This document shows positions 1 to 5,279 of a stretch of 10,596 nt of DNA, piece after piece. Source of the DNA: Borrelia coriaceae. Its GTDB lineage: Bacteria > Spirochaetota > Spirochaetia > Borreliales > Borreliaceae. The stretch covers positions 1 to 10,596 of the forward strand of contig NZ_CP075082.1 of the NCBI RefSeq assembly GCF_023035295.1, read 5' to 3'. Position numbers and translations under genes: made by a program. The number at the start of each line of letters is the position of its first letter. The first letter of the stretch is position 1. The notes below the pieces were generated by a model. The model had not been told where the DNA came from, searched no databases, and saw only the letters and a list, made by a program, of their open reading frames with translations.

Positions 1-51
1 TAGCTAATAAGTGTTTAGTATAAATATAAATAATGCCTAACCCAAAAAACC
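1..51 (+). other. Left hairpin-telomere end sequence
   Basis: The window opens with TAGCTAATAA and then TTAGTATA at 15-22. In Borrelia linear replicons a TAGTATA box lies a fixed short distance from the hairpin tip and is recognised by the telomere resolvase ResT. TAGCTA is itself a palindrome, so the hairpin axis probably lies between bases 3 and 4, and the first three bases would come from the other strand of the turn. This stretch has no counterpart at the right end. The telomere call rests on the motif and its terminal position; no resolvase gene is present here, and in Borrelia it lies elsewhere in the genome. Confidence 0.65.
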
Positions 52-72
52 TTATCACTCACAGATACTATC

Positions 73-585
73 TCAGATTATAAATGATTCCCAATTATCC
101 AATAAATATTTAAGCAAAAATTTTTCTAATTTTTGCTTATTTTTCACAAGAATCAACTGCTTTTCCTTATCTTCCAAATTTAATTTAATAATAACAGGCT
201 TACACATTGAAGAACTCTTCTTGACTCGTATATCGTTAATGATTTTATTCAAAGAACCCTGTATAATATCCTGTTCCTTTACATCCTCTTTCTCTAAATA
301 AGCACCTATTCTAATATATTTATATATCATCGTCCTACTAAACTTATAATCTAAACAAAATTCATAAAAATAATCATACCCATCAAATCTATATAATTTA
401 TTCTTTTTGATCTCATAAAGCGCCTTAGCTAATTCTAATTTATTAACGGCTTCTTCTAAAGTTCTAGCCTTAATTTCTTCTTTAAGTTGCTTATATCTTA
501 ATAATCGAGCCTTTTCTTTTCCAAAATCACCTTTAAATTGAGTAATATCTCCTACCCTACTCTTAATAGTATTAAGTATATCCAT
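73..585 (-). CDS. PF49-family plasmid partition protein (left copy)
   Basis: This 170-residue protein matches what I know of Borrelia paralogous family 49 (putative plasmid partition proteins). It has an N-terminal charged helical region (about 25-62), a tyrosine-rich core with a helix-turn-helix-like stretch (about 73-98, containing SRTMIYKYIRIG), and a basic C-terminal part beginning near KPVIIKL (129-135). PF49 proteins act with the PF32 ParA in plasmid maintenance, probably as the DNA-binding partner, although that role is inferred. The gene is last in the operon, 51 bases after parA, with a palindrome in the gap. AAGGA lies about 12 bases before the ATG. The C-terminus FLLKYLLDNW looks more family-like than the right copy's version, so this is probably the intact allele. 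Confidence 0.85.
   Translation of the reverse strand: MDILNTIKSRVGDITQFKGDFGKEKARLLRYKQLKEEIKARTLEEAVNKLELAKALYEIKKNKLYRFDGYDYFYEFCLDYKFSRTMIYKYIRIGAYLEKEDVKEQDIIQGSLNKIINDIRVKKSSSMCKPVIIKLNLEDKEKQLILVKNKQKLEKFLLKYLLDNWESFII
111..139 (-). repeat. 12-bp stem-loop inside the end of PF49
   Basis: TAAGCAAAAATT and its exact complement AATTTTTGCTTA flank a 5-base loop, inside codons near residue 150 of PF49. It could act as an early transcription end or protect the 3' end of the operon mRNA, but the stem is A/T-dominated and the repeat also encodes protein, so chance is possible. Confidence 0.5.
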
Positions 586-603
586 TTTTATCTTTATTCC
601 TTA

Positions 604-643
604 GACATAGATATTTGTAAACTGGTTTACAAATATCTATGTC
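604..643. promoter_or_regulatory. Perfect 19+19 palindrome between parA and PF49
   Basis: GACATAGATATTTGTAAAC is repeated exactly as its reverse complement around a TG centre. The palindrome covers the parA stop codon and most of the 51-base gap to PF49. On the coding strand no U-tract follows, which argues against a simple terminator. Inverted repeats near the PF32 gene are known in Borrelia plasmids and have been proposed as partition sites, so a centromere (parS-like) or operator role is the leading guess. An mRNA hairpin that tunes PF49 against ParA levels is also possible. Confidence 0.65.
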
Positions 644-1404
644 ATCCTTATATTTTCAATACCCTCAATAACTTCGGCTACCCTTAAATACTCATTATAA
701 TACCTCTCACTTTCCCGGGGCTCCAATCTATAAGTAATCATCTTCTGAATAGCAGCACTTCTATGAATTTTAATTGGAACATATTCTTGATAAAGCTGTT
801 GCAAACTATCAAAAAATTCTTTCTTTATTTTTCTATTTTCCTCGTAAAGGGTCTGAATAACATAATAGCTCTTAAAATCCTGTTTCTGATAAGCGCTAAT
901 AATCTCTTGCATTTTACTTTTCAAAATATCATAACTTTCTATCGCCCAAAGCTCTGCTGGCAAAGGAATAACAACCTTGGTAGCAATCATCAAAGAATTA
1001 ATAAGTTCCTTATTAACTGATGGTGGGGTATCAATTAATATATAATCATATTTATCGAAATAAGGGGTCAAAATTGTTTTCAACTTATATTCTTGCCCAA
1101 TAATATTTTCTCCTGAAAACTGAGAAAGCCTAATATGCGATGGGGCAAAATGCAAATCATCTGTTATCTCATGCACAATACTCATAAAAGACTTTTTAGA
1201 TTTTAATACCTCGTAAATATTATATTCTTTTATATCGACTTTATTTTCAAAATAAGGAAGAAAATAAGAAGTAACACTAGCCTGAGAATCAATATCTATA
1301 AGCAAAGTCCTATACCTTTTGGAAAAAATATACCCCAACATTATTGCTGTTACACTTTTGCCAACACCGCCCTTAATTGAAGATATTGTTATAATATCTC
1401 TCAT
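637..1404 (-). CDS. parA: ParA/Soj-type partition ATPase, PF32 family (left copy)
   Basis: This 255-residue P-loop ATPase drives plasmid segregation by ATP-dependent binding to nucleoid DNA. It has a deviant Walker A motif KGGVGKS at 11-17 with the signature first lysine, an A' motif LLIDIDSQAS at 34-43, and a Walker B-type ILIDTPPS at 122-129. It has no N-terminal helix-turn-helix domain, as in small type Ib ParA proteins and Borrelia PF32. The ATG overlaps the stop of the preceding small gene as ATGA, and AGGGG lies about 7 bases upstream, so translation is probably coupled. The stop codon lies inside the 19+19 palindrome. PF32 sequence normally sets plasmid compatibility, so two identical copies on one molecule count as one compatibility type. 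Confidence 0.95.
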   Translation of the reverse strand: MRDIITISSIKGGVGKSVTAIMLGYIFSKRYRTLLIDIDSQASVTSYFLPYFENKVDIKEYNIYEVLKSKKSFMSIVHEITDDLHFAPSHIRLSQFSGENIIGQEYKLKTILTPYFDKYDYILIDTPPSVNKELINSLMIATKVVIPLPAELWAIESYDILKSKMQEIISAYQKQDFKSYYVIQTLYEENRKIKKEFFDSLQQLYQEYVPIKIHRSAAIQKMITYRLEPRESERYYNEYLRVAEVIEGIENIRMT

Positions 1405-1664
1405 CTTATACCCCTAGAATCTAAACACTTAAATCTCTTATCATAAAAAAGTTTATCTAAATTATCTTCAGCAACTAAGAGCTCTTCAGATAAAGAATTA
1501 ATAACACCAATATCTTTTGCCTTAACTGAAATGTTAAGTTTTTTAATCTTATTTTTTATTGTAAAATAAGAAATATTATTAACTTTAGCTAAAAAAAGAG
1601 GAGTATAATATCTTTTTCCATTACATTCAATAAAAACATCTTGTAAATTTATTTTACCGACCAA
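1401..1664 (-). CDS. Small helix-turn-helix-like protein upstream of parA (left copy)
   Basis: This 87-residue protein is not one I can name. Residues about 22-46 (PLFLAKVNNISYFTIKNKI and on) have the spacing of a helix-turn-helix of the kind found in MerR-like or excisionase-like small DNA-binding proteins; this is a judgement by eye. I chose a TTG start that follows the stop of the gene before it by two bases, with AAGG about 9 bases upstream, because the frame otherwise has no ATG. Its end overlaps the parA start by 4 bases. It sits where Borrelia plasmids usually carry the PF50 gene but does not look like PF50. A role as operon repressor or as an extra centromere-binding protein is inferred from position. 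Confidence 0.72.
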   Translation of the reverse strand: MVGKINLQDVFIECNGKRYYTPLFLAKVNNISYFTIKNKIKKLNISVKAKDIGVINSLSEELLVAEDNLDKLFYDKRFKCLDSRGIR

Positions 1665-1666
1665 AC

Positions 1667-1897
1667 TTAACTACCTTGCTGCCATTCTTTTTTTAGCTTA
1701 TCTTTAATAAGGTTTTGGGCCTCTTCACTTAAAAGCAATTCTCTTTTTTTAAAAAATAAATCTTTAGAAGAAATTACACCTTCAATTTTATTTTTTTTTA
1801 TATATCTAGAGAGATAAGAAGAATCACTATATCCCATCTCTTTTGAAAATTCTTTCAAATTTTTTAAAGAGTTTAAAAAATTTAATGTAATTCGCAC
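1667..1897 (-). CDS. Small helix-turn-helix-like protein, first gene of par operon (left copy)
   Basis: This 76-residue basic protein is unnamed. Residues about 14-38 (LKEFSKEMGYSDSSYLSRYI and on) look like a helix-turn-helix, and the following part (KDLFFKKRELLLSEEAQNL) resembles in layout the tail of the next protein, so the two may be distant paralogues. I chose the GTG start because GGGAG lies about 9-10 bases before it and no ATG is available. It is the promoter-proximal gene of the operon, with its start about 65 bases from the -10 box, which fits an autoregulator. The right copy is frameshifted in a run of adenines, so this left version (nine-base run) is taken as intact. Confidence 0.7.
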   Translation of the reverse strand: MRITLNFLNSLKNLKEFSKEMGYSDSSYLSRYIKKNKIEGVISSKDLFFKKRELLLSEEAQNLIKDKLKKEWQQGS

Positions 1898-1962
1898 AAA
1901 ATTTAATCTCCCAAAAAAGATTTCATTAATATCGAAAATTATTACATAATATAACCAATTTT

Positions 1963-1991
1963 ATTATAAACTATGAACATCATTTTGTAAA
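1963..1991 (-). promoter_or_regulatory. Promoter of the left par operon
   Basis: On the minus strand TTTACA (1986-1991) and TATAAT (1963-1968) are separated by exactly 17 bases: five of six and six of six matches to the sigma-70 consensus. It reads into the GTG-start gene about 65 bases downstream. Its -35 box lies only 5 bases from the -35 box of the divergent PF57/62 promoter. Confidence 0.75.
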
Positions 1992-2006
1992 TCAAATTGA
2001 CAAAAT
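1982..2006. promoter_or_regulatory. Inverted repeat across both divergent -35 boxes
   Basis: ATTTTGT (1982-1988) and ACAAAAT (2000-2006) form a 7-bp dyad with an 11-base spacer that covers the -35 boxes of both promoters. A related copy ATTTTGTC occurs at 2040-2047 and pairs with GACAAAAT at 1999-2006. It is well placed as an operator for one of the small DNA-binding proteins, or as a replication or partition site. The motif is AT-rich, so some of the match may be chance. Confidence 0.45.
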
Positions 2007-2025
2007 AACTTTTTTAGTATATAAA
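1997..2025 (+). promoter_or_regulatory. Promoter of the left PF57/62 gene
   Basis: A perfect TTGACA (1997-2002) and TATAAA (2020-2025) are 17 bases apart. This predicts a start near 2032 and a leader of roughly 85 bases before the ATG at 2118. A bulged inverted repeat (1999-2009 with 2036-2047) brackets the -10 box. Confidence 0.75.
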
Positions 2026-2069
2026 TTATATTAAAGTTAATTTTGTCTTTTTTTAACAAAGAGATAAAA

Positions 2070-2090
2070 AAGACCTAAAGTTAAGGTCTT
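2070..2090 (-). terminator. Stem-loop in the PF57/62 leader, terminator-like on the minus strand
   Basis: AAGACCT (2070-2076) pairs exactly with AGGTCTT (2084-2090) over a 7-base loop. Read on the minus strand, the stem runs into six T residues, so it could stop antisense transcription from PF57/62 before it reaches the par operon. On the plus strand it lies in the PF57/62 leader about 27 bases before the start codon, where it could affect translation. Confidence 0.45.
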
Positions 2091-2117
2091 AAACAAACTG
2101 AAATAAAGGATAAATCG

Positions 2118-2693
2118 ATGAAAAATTTAAATTTCTTTTTATATAATAACAGCAAACTCAAGAAAAATCAAGTTAGATTAATAAAACTAATTTCTATCCT
2201 AAAATATCTCAATAAAAATAAGTTAGGATATAACCAACAAGACATACTCAATCTAGCTAACTTTTTTCTCAAAAAAGAAGGTTATTCGATAATTAAAATG
2301 AAAACATTGCAAAAAGATTTGGGCTTCCTGAAAAAAAATAATGTAATTAAAACGTTTATAATAAGACTTGGAGAATACAAAGGTTCAAAAACAAAGTACA
2401 TGCCCAAAATAAACGCGTATCAAATATTAAAGCAAATATTCAACTCAACAGAAGAACTACTAGAAAAAACATTCAATATTATATACAAACTAAGCAAAAA
2501 GAAAACCAATGAAAAAAATAGAACAAAAAATAGTAGTGTATATAATAATATATATAATAATATATATAATAAGGAAAAAACGAGAATAGAAAAAGATAAT
2601 AAACAAAAATGGACAATAGAAAAGATATTAGAAAAATACACACTACATGGAAAGATACGACAAAAAAAGGCTGAAGCCCAAAACACAATATAA
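2118..2693 (+). CDS. PF57/62-type plasmid replication/maintenance protein, short (left copy)
   Basis: This 191-residue protein resembles the N-terminal half of the Borrelia PF57/62 family, whose members support autonomous replication of Borrelia plasmids and are the likely initiators. Family-like features are the block RLIKLISILKYLNKNK near 21-36, a following helix pair ending MKTLQKDLGFLKKNNVIK (about 62-79), and the stretch LGEYKGSKTKYMPKINAY (about 84-101). A repeated YNNIYNN tract (about 142-150) follows. AAGGA lies 7 bases before the ATG. Full-length members are often longer, from memory roughly 300 residues or more; here a TAA ends the frame, yet the same frame stays open for 41 further codons. 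It may be a functional short form or a truncated gene. It is transcribed divergently from the par operon. Confidence 0.75.
   Translation: MKNLNFFLYNNSKLKKNQVRLIKLISILKYLNKNKLGYNQQDILNLANFFLKKEGYSIIKMKTLQKDLGFLKKNNVIKTFIIRLGEYKGSKTKYMPKINAYQILKQIFNSTEELLEKTFNIIYKLSKKKTNEKNRTKNSSVYNNIYNNIYNKEKTRIEKDNKQKWTIEKILEKYTLHGKIRQKKAEAQNTI
2536..2572 (+). repeat. Short AT tandem repeat inside PF57/62
   Basis: About three units of a 12-base pattern (TATAATAATATA phase) encode the repeated Tyr-Asn-Asn-Ile-Tyr-Asn-Asn tract. Such a repeat can change length by slippage in 12-base, frame-neutral steps. The boundaries are approximate. Confidence 0.6.
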
Positions 2694-2959
2694 AAACAAA
2701 GAGAAAAAGATACTCAAAAAAATCAAAAAATTTTAATGTCTAAATTTGCAGTAATACTTTCAATAAGTCTAATAGAAAGAAATGTAAAAAGCACATGTAT
2801 AAAAAAGGACATACAGTAAACATCATAAGAAAACTCACAAGCCAAAGTAACGATCAACCCAATAATAGCAGAACTATAAAAAAACAAATATACAAAAATT
2901 CATACGAAATGCTACAAATCAAAAACACTCACTACTCAAATCACCAAAAAATATTTTGA
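2694..2959 (+). pseudogene. Possible decayed 3' continuation of PF57/62 (left copy)
   Basis: The PF57/62 frame stays open for 41 codons after its TAA (2691-2693), to a second TAA at 2817-2819. A second frame is open from 2744 to 2959 and includes an ATG at 2795 that would give 54 residues, starting MYKKGHTVNI. The A-rich, Lys/Asn/Ile-rich composition continues that of the gene. I cannot recognise family motifs in it, so a decayed C-terminal part broken by one stop and one frameshift is only a hypothesis; open frames of this size also arise by chance in A-rich DNA. Confidence 0.25.
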
Positions 2960-3420
2960 CTAAATCACAATATTGAAAAGATACCAACAATAAAAAAAAT
3001 GTTCATATACTATCTATAAAGACATAACTACTGATCTTAAATTATAAAAATTTAAAGGAAAGTATAAACATCAGGACACAAAAATATGCCTTATATAGAC
3101 ATATAGACTAAAATGACACTCCACCAACCAGATTTGAGCTACCATTTTACTATATTTCAAGAAATAAAAGATAAAAATCAATAACAATTGTAATATGTGT
3201 TGTAATAACCTAAGAAGAAGTTAAAACGAGGTCAAATACAATATCTTGAGCTAATAATTAAATTAAAAAATGACTATTATCATGCTTTATAAGAAAAAAA
3301 CAAACAAATAAAATTGTACTAAGAAAAAAAACAAAAATATTTATAGAAAAGATATTTCATTAAATTTCTTCAAAAGAAGATTTTCATTCAAGACAATAAA
3401 TTCCACTTCATAGCATACAA
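2960..3420. other. Gene-free stretch, left arm
   Basis: I see no open frame with a credible ribosome site here. The plus strand is A-rich, as in the PF57/62 gene, which fits decayed coding DNA. A TAAAATG...CATTTTA foldback near 3111-3147 encloses bases that resemble a tRNA D-arm on the minus strand, but nothing else of a tRNA is present. Confidence 0.5.
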
Positions 3421-3448
3421 ATAAAAAGAAAACCCCTTGGGGAAGGGG
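3421..3448 (-). terminator. Intrinsic terminator, leftward (left arm)
   Basis: On the minus strand CCCCTT and AAGGGG form a 6-bp stem with a CCCC loop, followed by TTTTCTTTTT. It is the clearest GC-rich hairpin with a T-tract in the arm. It would end leftward transcripts that begin at or beyond the 211-residue gene and shield PF57/62 from antisense reading. On the plus strand the tail is only ATTATTT, so it is mainly one-directional. Confidence 0.75.
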
Positions 3449-3927
3449 ATTATTTAAAAGAATGTATGGTATGAAGTAAATATTGATAATAAATTCTTTT
3501 AATTTTAAAAAAGGAGAATATTTAATAACTAAGTATTAATTCAAAAATTAATCATTTCAAGTTTTGCTTAAACATTGTGCAATTTTTTAGAAAGATTTGA
3601 AATATTAAAATTCCTTAAGGTGGATATATAGTTTAAATACTATCTTTTACTAATAGTCTATATCCAACGTTAGAATCCTAGAAGATAATAAGAAACTATT
3701 CATTTCACAAAATGATATAAGGTTTTATTTAGTTTATAGTCTCAAAACAACTGTCTTATTTGCAATATCGGATTGTTAATTTTACAATTAACCTGACATA
3801 AGCATTTATTACATGAATGGCCAATAACTTAATTGGAGAGCCTGACCTTAATAATTTTGCTTCATATTAACTTAAGAGATGAAACTAATATTGTTCTTAT
3901 TGTGATTTTCAGGGTTTACCATGTCTA
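3449..3927. other. Gene-free stretch with small dyads, left arm
   Basis: I see no convincing gene. A strong AAAGGAG site near 3510-3516 on the plus strand is followed by stops rather than a start codon, like the front of a lost gene. GTTAATT and AATTAAC (3775-3792) form a 7-bp dyad. A tiny frame from an ATG at 3879 (MKLILFLL) looks like the start of a signal peptide but stops after eight codons. Confidence 0.4.
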
Positions 3928-3971
3928 GAATAACCTTTAGTAGGTATATATATACCTACTAAAGGTTATTC
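3928..3971. repeat. 44-bp perfect palindrome (left copy)
   Basis: The 22 bases 3928-3949 are followed without spacer by their exact reverse complement at 3950-3971. The centre is TATATATA flanked by AGGTATAT and ATATACCT. A palindrome this long suggests a cruciform, a dimeric binding site or a resolved-telomere-like site. It lacks the TAGTATA box at the usual distance, so it is not a standard Borrelia telomere. It lies 14 bases from the foldback element at 3985-4060. Confidence 0.85.
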
Positions 3972-3984
3972 AGAACTTAATAAG

Positions 3985-4060
3985 AGAAAGCCCCTACTCC
4001 TACGTCTTGTTTTGGAGAGGATTGATAGGAGTGTTGGGGACTGTTGATAGAATGCTTTCT
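3985..4060 (-). ncRNA. GC-richer foldback element, possible structured RNA (left copy)
   Basis: Three nested pairings are visible: AGAAAGC (3985-3991) with GCTTTCT (4054-4060), a CCC/GGG pair just inside, and ACTCCTA (3996-4002) with TAGGAGT (4026-4032), closing a loop of 23 bases. It stands out from its AT-rich surroundings. On the minus strand it lies about 210 bases after the 211-residue gene, with weak TTTACA/TAATAT-like boxes before it. It could be a small RNA, perhaps an antisense copy-number regulator, a 3' UTR structure or an attenuator. Strand and function are inferred. Confidence 0.4.
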
Positions 4061-4243
4061 ACCTTATTTATATCTGTCTATAATATTATTTTATTTTTTT
4101 AATTTTGTAAATATTTTTAAATAATTTTATTATTTTCATATAAAAACGCACAACATAAATAATTTTTACACAATTGGTAGTGTAGACAAGAATAAGCAAA
4201 TTAATAATAATGTGGTATCTATAAGTTATTCCCGAATTCTACC

Positions 4244-4258
4244 ATTGTAATTTACAAT
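4244..4258 (-). repeat. Small dyad after the 211-residue gene (left copy)
   Basis: ATTGTAA and TTACAAT are separated by one base, starting about 15 bases past the stop codon. It may be a weak 3' hairpin, but it has no T-tract and is AT-rich. Confidence 0.3.
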
Positions 4259-4273
4259 AATACTTACAATATA

Positions 4274-4909
4274 TCATTGTACTCGACCTACTTTTTTTAT
4301 TGCTTTTAGAAGTCTCATTTGACCTGTCTGTAAGGAAGAGATTTTTCTTTTATGACTTTTAAAATTCAATTCTTGGTTTATTTTTTTATTCAATTTTTGC
4401 ATTTCTTTAATCTCTAAGAGACTTGGTTCATAATCGATCCATTTTTTATCTACCCACCCTTTTTCCCATTCATAATAGCTCTCATTGTAATTAGTTCCAT
4501 TAAACTCGTCGAAATGCCTTGAAAGGGCTGATATTAACTTTGCACCATACTGAAGCATTTTATTCGTTTCTGTTTTTGTGATAAACTCATCATAATCATA
4601 AGCTTGACCTGTTTGCATATTAATGATATCAACAATTAGTTTAAAAATATTTATGCAGTTCATTGCTATATTGCCAAATGGAAGATCCGGACTGCTTAAA
4701 CATTTGATATTGACTTCGTATTTATTCTTTAAACTCCTAGGTATTTTGAAGAAGTCAACTATAAACCCATCAACTTTGGCTTTGTAATTTGCCTCATACT
4801 GAGAATTGCCGAAAAAGGTTTCTCGATTACCCTCGATAATATAATTATCATAATTCAGTATCATAGGCAATTTTCTTTCTTGAATATTATCTTGCTTAAT
4901 ATTTTCCAT
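4274..4909 (-). CDS. 211-residue protein of unknown function (left copy)
   Basis: I do not recognise this protein. It has no signal peptide or clear membrane segment and looks cytoplasmic. An N-terminal part with aromatic clusters (about 18-55) is followed by a mixed core containing CLSSPDLPFGN (70-80) and a helical, hydrophobic stretch (about 81-97). Then come a Trp/Tyr-rich segment (143-160, with YYEWEKGWVDKKWIDY) and a strongly basic C-terminus (about 165-211) that could bind nucleic acid. GAGG lies 7 bases before the ATG. It stands alone, transcribed away from the plasmid centre, and its codons look less A-rich than those of the maintenance genes, which hints at a different origin. Possible roles include a phage-like or toxin-type cargo protein; this is a guess. 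Confidence 0.75.
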   Translation of the reverse strand: MENIKQDNIQERKLPMILNYDNYIIEGNRETFFGNSQYEANYKAKVDGFIVDFFKIPRSLKNKYEVNIKCLSSPDLPFGNIAMNCINIFKLIVDIINMQTGQAYDYDEFITKTETNKMLQYGAKLISALSRHFDEFNGTNYNESYYEWEKGWVDKKWIDYEPSLLEIKEMQKLNKKINQELNFKSHKRKISSLQTGQMRLLKAIKKVGRVQ

Positions 4910-4962
4910 CTCATACCCTCAGAAATTAAAAATTCTTTCTTTTATCTTTAATATCATACATT

Positions 4963-4968
4963 ATTATA
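4963..4968 (-). promoter_or_regulatory. -10 box for the 211-residue gene (left copy)
   Basis: A perfect TATAAT lies on the minus strand about 54 bases before the ATG. The -35 is poor (TTCATT at 16 bases), so the promoter is only tentative. It lies between the gene and the internal telomere-like motif. Confidence 0.4.
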
Positions 4969-4996
4969 ATATATATTAAATAAGAATGAATACAAA

Positions 4997-5020
4997 TAGC
5001 TAATAATTTTTAGTATATAT
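4997..5020 (+). other. Internal telomere-like motif (left copy)
   Basis: TAGCTAATAA followed by TTAGTATA at 5010-5017 repeats the layout of the left end of the window, in the same orientation and with one base less between the blocks. The implied tip points left, towards the genes, and the mirror-image half that a replicated telomere would have is missing on its left. It looks like a relic of a telomere fused into internal DNA, although part of the match could be chance in AT-rich sequence. Confidence 0.5.
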
Positions 5021-5134
5021 TTTTTGATTAGCAGAAAATTGACGTCCATTTATTCGAAGCTATTTTTTATATTCGATATTGTTTTTTTGCGGGTTTGTGA
5101 TAGATTTAATTTATCTTTAACCTTTAACCATTTA

Positions 5135-5173
5135 TAAGAAACTTTGAGCAAGCAATTTTCTCAAAGTTTCTTA
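5135..5173 (+). repeat. 14-bp stem-loop with an alternative fold (left copy)
   Basis: TAAGAAACTTTGAG pairs exactly with CTCAAAGTTTCTTA over an 11-base loop. AAGCAAT in the loop (5150-5156) can instead pair with ATTGCTT just downstream (5173-5179). The two stems exclude each other, as in attenuators, but no coding region follows that they could control. Confidence 0.55.
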
Positions 5174-5206
5174 TTGCTTTATAAGCATCATATAATGCGA
5201 TCAATC

Positions 5207-5233
5207 TTGACAATTTATCAACGATAATATAAT
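5207..5233 (+). promoter_or_regulatory. Promoter-like boxes pointing at the centre (left copy)
   Basis: Perfect TTGACA (5207-5212) and TATAAT (5228-5233) hexamers are 15 bases apart, a little short of the optimum. The predicted transcript runs through the central segment and meets the mirror promoter of the other arm head-on. Confidence 0.45.
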
Positions 5234-5279
5234 GGTTAAATACTACTTAAGTATACTTAATAAGTTTGAATTGATTTTA

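Larger units (their letters stand above)
52..5279 (+). repeat. Left arm of giant inverted repeat
   Basis: This 5228-base arm is the reverse complement of 5371-10596. Paired positions sum to 10650 from the centre out to about 1799, to 10649 out to about 104, and to 10648 beyond. The two steps are single-base homopolymer differences (T9 at 1791-1799 against A8 at 8851-8858, and A3 at 104-106 against T2 at 10543-10544). Every gene in this arm therefore occurs twice, in opposite orientation. Confidence 0.97.
5021..5279. other. Non-coding region between internal telomere motif and centre
   Basis: No gene is supported. The region holds the 14-bp stem-loop at 5135-5173, TATAAT boxes at 5191-5196 and 5228-5233, and the perfect 14-bp palindrome TTAAGTATACTTAA at 5247-5260. 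The density of dyads near the symmetry point would suit an origin or a resolution region. Confidence 0.4.

Noticed and set aside
763..1020. 85-residue open frame antisense to parA (mirrored at 9629-9886)
   Set aside because: It lies wholly inside the well-supported ParA gene on the other strand and has no independent ribosome site or family resemblance.
2420..2688. Phe/Leu/Tyr-rich frames antisense to PF57/62 (88 and 69 residues, mirrored at 7962-8230), resembling membrane proteins
   Set aside because: The hydrophobic look comes from reading the complement of Lys/Asn codons; both overlap the better-supported PF57/62 gene.
3111..3150. tRNA-like D-arm on the minus strand (AGCTCA ... GGTTGGTGGAGT)
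   Set aside because: No acceptor stem, anticodon arm or T-arm (no GTTCGA-like block) can be placed around it.
3879..3905. Start of a lipoprotein-like signal peptide (MKLILFLL)
   Set aside because: It stops after eight codons and no continuing frame with a lipobox is visible.
3928..3971. The 44-bp palindrome as a standard replicated Borrelia telomere
   Set aside because: The TAGTATA box is absent at the expected distance from the axis, and the arms do not resemble the tip sequence at base 1.
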